Source: Hyphomicrobiales bacterium (lineage in GTDB: Bacteria > Pseudomonadota > Alphaproteobacteria > Rhizobiales > Devosiaceae). From it: DNA of 5,422 nt. The notes beneath the pieces were generated by a model. That model worked only from the letters and a program-made list of their open reading frames with translations. It was not told where the DNA came from and searched no databases. Positions 1-5,422 of this stretch are shown here, piece by piece (positions within the stretch are counted from its first letter, which is position 1; the number at the start of each line of letters is the position of its first letter). Position numbers and translations under genes: made by a program. Location: contig WFPQ01000204.1 in the NCBI GenBank assembly GCA_015487515.1, positions 1-5,422 of the forward strand, written 5' to 3'.

Positions 1-1308
1 ACCCCCGGCCGTGCAAACCGAAATTAGGGCCCTTTGCTTTTGCGTCTGATTGAGCAATTTTGCCGTATGACCCAAAATGCGCGCCCCGGTGGCGGCAAAC
101 GGATGCCCATAGGCCAGCGAAGAGCCCCTTATGTTCAGCTTGGCAGCGGGAATCTTGCCCAGAACCTTGTCCCGGCCCAGAACCTCCCGGCAGTATTTAC
201 GGTCAGACCAGGCCTTTATGGTACACAAGACCTGGGCGGCAAATGCCTCGTGCAATTCAAACAGATCAATATCCCCAAAGCCGATCCCGGCCCGCTCCAA
301 AAGATCGGAAACCGCAATGGTCGGCGCCATCAGCAATCCGTCCCCGGCTGCAAAATCATTGGCGCTGACTTCCCCCATGCTCAGATAGGCCATTATTGGC
401 AGACCCCGCTCCTTTGCCCATTCCTCGCTGGCCAGCAACACCGCTGCCGCCCCATCGGTCAGCGGAGTGGAATTTGCCGCCGTCAGGGTTCCATGCCCGG
501 ATTTCCTGTCAAAGGCCGGCTTCATCTGGGCCATTTTTTCCAGGCTACTGTCAGAACGCACATTGTTGTCCCTGAGAACCCCGGCACAGGGAACTATCAG
601 ATCATCATGAAAACCCTCATCATAGGCCCTGGTGGCATTCTGATGGCTTTTTAAGGCCAGGGCATCCTGTTCTTCTCTGGAAATCCCCCATTCCCTTGCC
701 ATCAGTTCACAATGCTGACCCATGGAAAGCCCGGTACGCGGCTCGGCCACCGAAGGAGCCACCGGTACCAGTTCCCTGAAGGAAAAACCCTTGAAAACCC
801 CAAGTTTCTGACCAAGGGAACGGGCCCTGCTCAACCTGATCATGCGCTTGGCAAACTTGTCACTGAAAACAACCGGTGAATCCGAAATCGAGTCGGCACC
901 GGCTGCAATCCCGCTTTCAATTTCCCCGCTGGCAATCTTTGCCCCAAGGGACAGGGCCGCCTGCAACGAGGTTCCGCAGGCAATCTGCAGGCCCGTGCCC
1001 GGAGTAAACGGAGAAAGACCCGCATCAAGCGCTGCCTCCCTGGCCAGGTTGAAATCCCTTGAATGCTTGATGACAGCCCCGGCCATCACCTCGCCGATCT
1101 TTTCTCCCTTAAGGCCATAAGCCTCGACCAGGCCGCCAATCGCCGTTGAAAGCAATCCCAGATTGCCAAAGTCCGAATACCCCGTATGGGAACGGCAAAA
1201 AGGCACCCGCCTGGAACCGACAATTACCACCCGGCGCAAGGATCCGGGTTTTTTAGAACCAGAATTCCCGGAAGCTGCATTCCCGGAACGCGAATTTTTT
1301 ACTGCCAT
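1..1308 (-). CDS. fadI: Acetyl-CoA acyltransferase (3-ketoacyl-CoA thiolase), FadI-type, 3' end cut by window edge
   Basis: This thiolase performs the last beta-oxidation step: 3-ketoacyl-CoA plus CoA gives acetyl-CoA and an acyl-CoA two carbons shorter, in the cytoplasm. The window shows 436 residues. The nucleophilic cysteine is C111 in IACGTSLQA; the HEAFAAQ motif has H353; the GHPFAATGAR motif has H402; the second active-site cysteine is C432 in VCTAGG, just before the edge. The segment KPAFDRKSGHGTLTAANS followed by TPLTDGAAAV matches E. coli FadI as I recall it, while KHSRDFNLAR also recalls mycobacterial FadA2. Probably about 20 residues are missing. The ATG lies 5 bases after the fadJ stop, with AAGG (1319-1322) 10 bases upstream inside fadJ, so translation is probably coupled. 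The first ~24 residues are a low-complexity Ser/Gly/Asn/Ala/Lys extension absent from E. coli FadI. The thiolase call is near certain; the exact symbol is less so. Confidence 0.93.
   Translation of the reverse strand, partial: MAVKNSRSGNAASGNSGSKKPGSLRRVVIVGSRRVPFCRSHTGYSDFGNLGLLSTAIGGLVEAYGLKGEKIGEVMAGAVIKHSRDFNLAREAALDAGLSPFTPGTGLQIACGTSLQAALSLGAKIASGEIESGIAAGADSISDSPVVFSDKFAKRMIRLSRARSLGQKLGVFKGFSFRELVPVAPSVAEPRTGLSMGQHCELMAREWGISREEQDALALKSHQNATRAYDEGFHDDLIVPCAGVLRDNNVRSDSSLEKMAQMKPAFDRKSGHGTLTAANSTPLTDGAAAVLLASEEWAKERGLPIMAYLSMGEVSANDFAAGDGLLMAPTIAVSDLLERAGIGFGDIDLFELHEAFAAQVLCTIKAWSDRKYCREVLGRDKVLGKIPAAKLNIRGSSLAYGHPFAATGARILGHTAKLLNQTQKQRALISVCTAGG
1264..1288 (-). repeat. Two-copy 10-bp repeat in the thiolase N-terminal extension
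   Basis: ATTCCCGGAA (plus strand) occurs at 1264-1273 and 1279-1288, a 15-base spacing that is a multiple of three. It encodes the recurring SGN in the extension SGNAASGNSG. The core TTCCCGGAA is itself a nine-base dyad. It most likely reflects local duplication in a disordered coding region; nothing specific indicates a protein-binding site. Confidence 0.6.
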
Positions 1309-1313
1309 GATTT

Positions 1314-3587
1314 TCAAGCCTTGTCATTCTTGCGTGCATTCAAGGGGCCGCCCAGAAACGGAGCAAAACCGGTACCCAGAATGACCCCGATATCTGCCAG
1401 GTCCGCACTGGCCACTATGCCCTCTTTGACGCAACGCTCACATTCATCGACCAGGGGCTGCACCAGTTCCCGGCCAAGCCCGGCCAGGCTCCCGGAAAAA
1501 GAGGGCGGTGTTCCCTTTTGCGCCTTGCCCTTGGTCCAGAGGTAAAAGCCCCGGCCCGACTTGCGCCCCAGATGCCCCTGGGAAATCAGCCGGGCAAATT
1601 CGGTACCCTCCTCGACCGGATGACCAAGCTCCCTTGCAACACTGGCCCCCACGTCAAGCCCGACCACATCCATCAACTCGATCGGCCCCATCGGCATGCC
1701 GAAGGCCAGGGCCGCCTCGTCCAGCAATTCCTTGCTTTGTCCGGCCTCCACCCTCTTTACCGCAGCCAGCAGATAAGGCATCAAAACCCGGTTCACCAAA
1801 AAGCCCGGGGCACTCCTTACCACCACCGGGCTCTTGCCGATTGCCGTGGCAAACGAACATCCCATCTGGACCGCAAGGTCCGAATTGACCTTGGAACGCA
1901 CCACTTCAACCAGCGGCATCTGCGCCACCGGATTAAAGAAATGCAGGCCGATAAGCCGGCTGGGGTCTTTAAGGTTCTTGGCAATTTTTTCCAGCTCGAT
2001 GGAAGAGGTGTTGGTAGCAATAACCGCCTCTGGCTTGGCTTTTGCTTCCACATCGGCAAAAATCTTCTGCTTGATTTCAAGATTTTCCACCACCGCTTCA
2101 ATAATGACATCGGCCCTTGCCATGCCCTTGCCTTCCACATCGGCTTCCAGCCGCGCCAGGGCACTGTTGACCGCCTGCGGTTTTTTAAGACGTTTCCTGA
2201 ACAGGGACTTGGCCCGTTTCAAAGCCGGCGCAATGCGCTCCTGGTCAAGATCCTGCAGGGTTACACCCATGCCGCGCATGGCACACCAGGCGGCGATATC
2301 GCCTCCCATCACCCCGGCTCCTATCACGTGAACCCGGACAAAAACCGGTTTTTTCCCCTTTCGCACCCCCTGTTTCTTCAGCCCCTCGGACAAAAAGAAC
2401 AGCCGGCGCAGGTTAAAGGCCGTATCGGTGGCCATCAATGGCGGAAACCTGTCGATCTCCCCCTTGCGCATGGCAACCGGGTCATTACCCTTTTCCTCGA
2501 ACATGTCTATCAGGGAATAGGGGGCGGGATAATGTTCCTTGCGGGCTTTCTTTTTAACCGTATCGCGCATCTTGCTGGCCACGTACGAGCGCAACGGCCC
2601 CATGGCCATGACTTTTTTCGTGAAACCGGCCGGTTTCGACTTGCGCTTCTGAATGATGGCCTTGCGCAGTTCCCAGCGCAGCATGTCCCGATGGCGCACC
2701 AGCCTGTCAACCAGGTTCATTCCCCTGGCTGCCCCGGCCCTAAGATACTTGCCCGTCAGCATTATCTGCATGGCAGGAACCGGTCCGGCAAGATTCATGG
2801 AACGGCCGGTGCCACCAAAACCGGGGAAAATGCCCAGCTTTATCTCGGGGAATCCGATCCGGGTCTTCTCATCATTGACCGCCACCCGGTAATGACAGGC
2901 AAGGGCCAGTTCCAGCCCTCCCCCTAGGCAGAAGCCGTGAATTCCGCAAACGAAGGGAACCGCAAGATTCTCGATCCTGTCAAACAGGGCATGGGCCTTG
3001 ACAAGAGCCGGACGCATTACCGCCGGATCCGCAAGATCGCTGAATTCGGCAATATCCGCCCCGGCAATGAAACCACTGTTTTTCTTTGAAAGCAGGGCAA
3101 CCCCCGCCAGGTCCCCGGAAGCCGCCAGGTCCTCAAAGCGGGTCACCAGCTTTTCCAGTTCCACGATCGCCCCGGTTCCCAGCACATTCACCGATGCACC
3201 GGAAGTATCAATGCTGAGCCAGCCGATTTTTTCCACGTCTATCTCGAAATGCCAATGCTCCAGCTTGGGCATTGCCAGCACTGCCCGGTCTGAACCCGGC
3301 TTTGCAGTAACCGCCCTGGCTGCTGTCTTGGCCGGTTCCGATTTGCCTGCAGTCTTTGTCGGGCCTGATTTGGCCACCTTCCTGGTAGCTGTCCTGGCTG
3401 CCGTCCTTTTTCTTGCAGCAGCCTTAGTTGTCCCGGCAGCAGCCTTTGTTCCCGTGGTTCCGGTTTTTGCAGTGCCTTTTTTCGCTGTACCTTTTCTTGC
3501 AGCACCCTTTTTAGCGGCAGCCCCGGCACCTGAAGTGCTCGAAGTGCTCGAAGTACTCGAAGTACCTGGAGTTTTTTCTTCAGCCAA
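1314..3587 (-). CDS. fadJ: Bifunctional enoyl-CoA hydratase / 3-hydroxyacyl-CoA dehydrogenase, FadJ/FadB-type, with basic N-terminal tail
   Basis: This 757-residue enzyme hydrates 2-enoyl-CoA and oxidises the resulting 3-hydroxyacyl-CoA with NAD+, normally in complex with the thiolase encoded next. Residues ~108-300 are the hydratase: oxyanion loop IAGADIAEF (174-182) and glutamates E226 (GGGLE) and E248 (GFPE), aligning with E119 and E139 of E. coli FadB. A linker runs ~300-415. The dehydrogenase starts with the NAD-binding GAGVMGG (423-429) and acidic D446, then NTSS (526-529), the His-Glu pair H549 and E561 in HFFNPVAQMPLVE, and PGFLVNR (594-600). Residues 1-105 are an unusual TSS-repeat plus Lys/Ala-rich tail. 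The C-terminus ends seven residues after GFAPFLGGPLN, about 45 short of E. coli FadJ. The start is TTG with AAGAGAG 9 bases upstream; an in-frame TGA at 3612-3614 excludes earlier starts in this frame. M106 is a possible internal start. Function is very secure; FadJ rather than FadB rests mainly on the FadI-like partner. Confidence 0.95.
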   Translation of the reverse strand: MAEEKTPGTSSTSSTSSTSGAGAAAKKGAARKGTAKKGTAKTGTTGTKAAAGTTKAAARKRTAARTATRKVAKSGPTKTAGKSEPAKTAARAVTAKPGSDRAVLAMPKLEHWHFEIDVEKIGWLSIDTSGASVNVLGTGAIVELEKLVTRFEDLAASGDLAGVALLSKKNSGFIAGADIAEFSDLADPAVMRPALVKAHALFDRIENLAVPFVCGIHGFCLGGGLELALACHYRVAVNDEKTRIGFPEIKLGIFPGFGGTGRSMNLAGPVPAMQIMLTGKYLRAGAARGMNLVDRLVRHRDMLRWELRKAIIQKRKSKPAGFTKKVMAMGPLRSYVASKMRDTVKKKARKEHYPAPYSLIDMFEEKGNDPVAMRKGEIDRFPPLMATDTAFNLRRLFFLSEGLKKQGVRKGKKPVFVRVHVIGAGVMGGDIAAWCAMRGMGVTLQDLDQERIAPALKRAKSLFRKRLKKPQAVNSALARLEADVEGKGMARADVIIEAVVENLEIKQKIFADVEAKAKPEAVIATNTSSIELEKIAKNLKDPSRLIGLHFFNPVAQMPLVEVVRSKVNSDLAVQMGCSFATAIGKSPVVVRSAPGFLVNRVLMPYLLAAVKRVEAGQSKELLDEAALAFGMPMGPIELMDVVGLDVGASVARELGHPVEEGTEFARLISQGHLGRKSGRGFYLWTKGKAQKGTPPSFSGSLAGLGRELVQPLVDECERCVKEGIVASADLADIGVILGTGFAPFLGGPLNARKNDKA
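3294..3527 (-). other. Region of fadJ encoding a histone-H1-like Lys/Ala/Thr tail
   Basis: This stretch encodes residues 21-98 of FadJ. I count 21 Lys/Arg and one acidic residue among 78, with the rest mostly Ala, Thr and Gly. Short motifs recur: AAKKG, ARKGTAKKGTAK, and TKAAA twice (the DNA AAGGCTGCTGC recurs at a 21-base interval). The composition resembles the C-terminal tails of AlgP and PhaF and bacterial H1-like proteins, but here it sits at the N-terminus of a metabolic enzyme. It is probably disordered. What it binds, if anything, cannot be told from sequence. Confidence 0.85.
3532..3567 (-). repeat. Tandem 9-bp repeat, four units, inside fadJ
   Basis: Read on the plus strand, the units are GAAGTGCTC, GAAGTGCTC, GAAGTACTC and GAAGTACCT. 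The first two are identical, the third differs by one base, and the fourth is diverged by three. On the coding strand they encode a TSS TSS TSS TSG series at residues 9-20. Because the unit is three codons, copy-number change by slippage would alter tail length without breaking the frame. Confidence 0.85.
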
Positions 3588-3588
3588 T

Positions 3589-3615
3589 TTATTCTGCTCT
3601 CTTGATGTTTGTCAT
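3589..3615 (-). CDS. Possible leader mini-ORF (8 codons) or displaced start of fadJ
   Basis: An ATG at 3613-3615 opens MTNIKRAE and stops at TAA (3589-3591), leaving one base before the fadJ TTG. It has a good Shine-Dalgarno match, AAAAGG at 3622-3627, six bases upstream, better than the one serving the TTG. The same frame is open further upstream to an ATG at 3687 (32 codons in all), but that ATG lacks a well-placed ribosome-binding site. The mini-ORF could be a translated leader that hands ribosomes to fadJ, or the true start of fadJ displaced by a small indel near 3589-3592. No known peptide is recognised. Confidence 0.3.
   Translation of the reverse strand: MTNIKRAE
3597..3603 (-). promoter_or_regulatory. 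Ribosome binding site for the TTG start of fadJ
   Basis: AAGAGAG, a purine-rich partial match to the Shine-Dalgarno consensus, lies nine bases before the TTG at 3585-3587. It supports the TTG as a genuine start and falls inside the eight-codon ORF, so translation of that ORF would cross it. Confidence 0.5.
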
Positions 3616-3629
3616 GGTGCGCCTTTTAC

Positions 3630-3657
3630 AGGATATGAAACCCATGGTCCACATCCT
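3630..3657 (-). promoter_or_regulatory. Imperfect RNA hairpin upstream of fadJ
   Basis: In the minus-strand transcript, AGGAUGUGGA pairs with UUCAUAUCCU over ten contiguous base pairs, two of them G-U, around an eight-base loop CCAUGGGU. It is followed by GUAAAAGG rather than a run of U, so it does not look like an intrinsic terminator. It ends two bases before the AAAAGG ribosome-binding-like site, where it could affect ribosome access, mRNA processing or stability of the fadJ-fadI part. The structure is seen; the role is inferred, and a stem this short can arise by chance. Confidence 0.4.
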
Positions 3658-3718
3658 ACGCAATTCACATTCTGCTAAATGACCCATTGCCTGAACCAGA
3701 ATCCTGATAATGGCCCAA

Positions 3719-5422
3719 CTACTGGGCTGCTGCAACAACCCGGGATGATTTTACCCCCTTTTGCATGCCCAGTTCATCAAAGGCAAAATCATCAACTGCA
3801 ATAACCTTGTCGGTCGCCTCGTCGGCCCGCCGCAAAAAGCCGGCCTCCTCATTGCTGAGAATCCCTTCATTCACCGCATCACTTATGGCATCACGGTCAA
3901 GACGGCGTTCGATCTGGCCCTTCTTTATGGCCTTGATGAACTTGTGCTCGATGTCTGCCACCCGGACCACCTTTTCAAGGGCATCTTCCATCATTCCGGT
4001 AACGTCTTCTGGATCCTTCGATATATATACCCCGGTGGTGAAACGGTCCCTTTGCTCATTGGGATTAAGGATTGCCCTTGCCAGGCGATAGTTTTCCCTG
4101 TCACTGGAACCGGCTGCCCGTTGTCCGAACGGAAAGACCAGCAAGCCCATGACAAAGGCCACCAGCCGGTTGGGAAAATTGTTGAACACTGCCCTGAAAC
4201 TCGCCTCGATTGCTGCCACCCTGTCCTTGCAAATGGCCTCGACCACCGGCAGGTCTTCCTTTATGCGCCCGTCATCCTCATAACGCTTCAGGGTGGTGGA
4301 AAGCAGGTACAGGTCCGAAAGAATATCGGCCATGCGCCCGGAAATCCTCTGTTTTCGCTTCAGGTCCCCCCCGAGCAGGGCCACGGTCCAGTCTCCCACC
4401 AGGGCAAAATGCTGGGAATATCTGTGCAATTGCCTGTACCATCGCTTCAGTTCGTGCTCGACGGGAGAAGAGGCGAACCTGCCCCCCGTCACCGCCTGCC
4501 AGAAACTGCCGGTGATATTGCCCAGCATGAAGGCCACATGCCCGGCAAATGCCTTGTCAAATGCCCTGATGCCGGCCTTCCTGTCCGGATTTTGAACCGC
4601 GCTGATTTCATCATAAAGATATGGGTGCGCCCTCAGCGCCCCCTGGGCAAAGGTGATCAGGGTGCGGGTAAGAATGTTTGCCCCCTCCACGGTGATGGCC
4701 ACCGGGGTATTGGAATAGCCGGAGAAAAGGTAGTTTTTCGGCCCCTCCTGAACCCCGCGCCCCCCGTGAATGTCCATGGCATCGTTTATGCGGTCCCGCA
4801 TGGCTTCCGTGGTCCGATATTTGAGCAGGGCCGAAATGACCGCCGGTTTTTGCCCCTCATCGACCATGGAAGCGGTTGCCGCCCGCGCTCCTTCAAACAT
4901 GTAGGCATGCTTTACCAGCCGTGCCATGGGTTCTGCCACCCCTTCCATTATACCGATCGGAATGCCGAACTGGCGCCGGATCCGTGCATAGGCGCTCGTG
5001 GTCCGCAATGCCGCCTTCATGGAAACCGAACCGATGGCCGGCAGGGAAATTGCCCTTCCCGTGGACAGGCATTCCATGAGCATGCGCCAGCCCTGACCCG
5101 CATACTCGGCCCCGCCAATGATGTATTCCATGGGCACGAACACATCCCTGCCGCGGGTTGGCCCGTTCATGAACGCTGCTCCGGCCGGAAAATGCCGGCG
5201 CCCGATTTCGACCCCGGGATAATCGGCCGGGATCAGGGCAAGCGTAATGCCCACATTTTCTCCCTTGCCCAGAAGATTTTCCGGGTCGAACAGGTTTACC
5301 GCCAGCCCCACCAGCGTGGCGACAGGGGCAAGGGTTATGTAACGCTTGTCCCAGCTCAGGCGCACCCCGAGAACCTTCTTGCCCTCATATTCCCCCATCG
5401 TGACGATGCCCACATCACGCCT
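3719..5422 (-). CDS. fadE: Acyl-CoA dehydrogenase FadE with C-terminal DUF1974 region, 5' end cut by window edge
   Basis: FadE is the FAD-dependent dehydrogenase that converts acyl-CoA to trans-2-enoyl-CoA, the first oxidation of the cycle. The 567 visible residues match the C-terminal two thirds of E. coli FadE (814 aa) as I recall it. Landmarks in visible numbering are LSWDKRYITLAP (22-33), GVEIGRRHFP (70-79), NGPTRGRDVFVP (86-97), GQGWRMLMECLSTGR (109-123), DAMDIHGGRG (214-223) and ITVEGANILTR (243-253). E246 of that last motif, codon 4685-4687, is the likely catalytic base, equivalent to the glutamate of the YEGT motif in other acyl-CoA dehydrogenases. From about residue 265 onward is the FadE-specific DUF1974 region, including GGDLKRKQRISGRMADILS and, near the end, AVDDFAFDEL. 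The frame stays open to the edge, so the true start lies outside; about 250 N-terminal residues are missing, including any membrane anchor. It ends at TAG, 131 bases before fadJ on the same strand. Confidence 0.95.
   Translation of the reverse strand, partial: RRDVGIVTMGEYEGKKVLGVRLSWDKRYITLAPVATLVGLAVNLFDPENLLGKGENVGITLALIPADYPGVEIGRRHFPAGAAFMNGPTRGRDVFVPMEYIIGGAEYAGQGWRMLMECLSTGRAISLPAIGSVSMKAALRTTSAYARIRRQFGIPIGIMEGVAEPMARLVKHAYMFEGARAATASMVDEGQKPAVISALLKYRTTEAMRDRINDAMDIHGGRGVQEGPKNYLFSGYSNTPVAITVEGANILTRTLITFAQGALRAHPYLYDEISAVQNPDRKAGIRAFDKAFAGHVAFMLGNITGSFWQAVTGGRFASSPVEHELKRWYRQLHRYSQHFALVGDWTVALLGGDLKRKQRISGRMADILSDLYLLSTTLKRYEDDGRIKEDLPVVEAICKDRVAAIEASFRAVFNNFPNRLVAFVMGLLVFPFGQRAAGSSDRENYRLARAILNPNEQRDRFTTGVYISKDPEDVTGMMEDALEKVVRVADIEHKFIKAIKKGQIERRLDRDAISDAVNEGILSNEEAGFLRRADEATDKVIAVDDFAFDELGMQKGVKSSRVVAAAQ

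Larger units (their letters stand above)
3588..3718 (-). other. fadE-fadJ intergenic leader region
   Basis: This 131-base gap separates the fadE stop from the fadJ TTG. On the minus strand it holds an imperfect hairpin (3630-3657), a Shine-Dalgarno-like AAAAGG (3622-3627), an ATG opening an eight-codon ORF (3589-3615), and the AAGAGAG site that would serve fadJ. I see no U-tract after the hairpin, so no intrinsic terminator, and no convincing sigma-70 promoter. No site resembling the FadR or PsrA operators that I recall is obvious. The three genes could be one transcript with a regulated junction here, or fadJ-fadI could have its own unrecognised promoter. Confidence 0.6.

Noticed and set aside
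34..654. A 206-codon open frame on the plus strand
   Set aside because: It is antisense to the thiolase, covering codons for H353 and H402; its product shows no recognisable family features.
1264..1288. Paired TTCCCGGAA dyads as an operator for the thiolase
   Set aside because: They sit inside the coding region with a spacing that is a multiple of three, and repeat the codons for SGN; local duplication explains them better than a binding site.
1518..2927. A 469-codon open frame on the plus strand
   Set aside because: It lies wholly antisense to fadJ, whose conserved motifs establish the coding strand. Its product is His/Gln/Pro-rich with no recognisable domain, typical of a GC-rich antisense shadow.
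3630..3657. Hairpin as an intrinsic terminator of fadE
   Set aside because: The stem is followed by GUAAAAGG instead of a U-tract, and it is A/U-rich with two G-U pairs.
2998..3678. Plus-strand open frame encoding an Ala/Val/Phe-rich, membrane-like protein
   Set aside because: The hydrophobic composition is simply the antisense reading of the Lys/Ala/Thr codons of the FadJ tail, and the frame overlaps conserved hydratase sequence.
3709..3737. Weak sigma-70-like pair, TTGCAG and CATTAT spaced 17 bases, on the minus strand at the end of fadE
   Set aside because: Only three of six and four of six consensus matches, and the -35 lies inside the fadE coding sequence; this is expected by chance.
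5411..5413. GTG as a possible start of fadE
   Set aside because: The frame continues open to the window edge and this position aligns to the middle of E. coli FadE, so the codon is an internal valine.

Overview
The window holds three consecutive genes on the minus strand that together cover one turn of fatty acid beta-oxidation. In order of transcription, from high to low coordinates, they are a FadE-type acyl-CoA dehydrogenase (5' end outside the window), a FadJ/FadB-type bifunctional enoyl-CoA hydratase / 3-hydroxyacyl-CoA dehydrogenase (complete), and a FadI-type acetyl-CoA acyltransferase (3' end outside the window). I assign all three from recalled family sequences and visible catalytic motifs; no search was run. 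The FadE architecture with the C-terminal DUF1974-type region, beside a FadJ/FadI pair, points to Pseudomonadota, most likely a gammaproteobacterium. The DNA looks moderately GC-rich, and I cannot name a genus.

Layout: fadE fills 3719-5422. A 131-base gap (3588-3718) follows. It is the only substantial non-coding stretch and contains an imperfect RNA hairpin, a short possible leader ORF and two Shine-Dalgarno-like sites. fadJ runs from a TTG start at 3587 to a TGA at 1314. After only 5 bases the thiolase begins at 1308 and runs off the left edge. The tight fadJ-fadI junction implies one transcript with coupled translation, as expected for subunits of one complex. FadE oxidises acyl-CoA to 2-enoyl-CoA, FadJ hydrates it and oxidises the product to 3-ketoacyl-CoA, and FadI cleaves this with CoA to acetyl-CoA and a shortened acyl-CoA.

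The enzymes themselves look ordinary and intact at their catalytic residues. The unusual material is at the start of fadJ. Its product carries about 105 extra N-terminal residues: a TSS repeat encoded by 9-bp DNA repeats, then a strongly basic Lys/Ala/Thr/Gly tail resembling bacterial histone-H1-like, AlgP or PhaF tails. The protein is also short at its C-terminus compared with E. coli FadJ/FadB. The start is ambiguous: an ATG with a better Shine-Dalgarno site lies 28 bases upstream in another frame and reaches a stop one base before the TTG. I see no mobile element, CRISPR array, RNA gene or intrinsic terminator.
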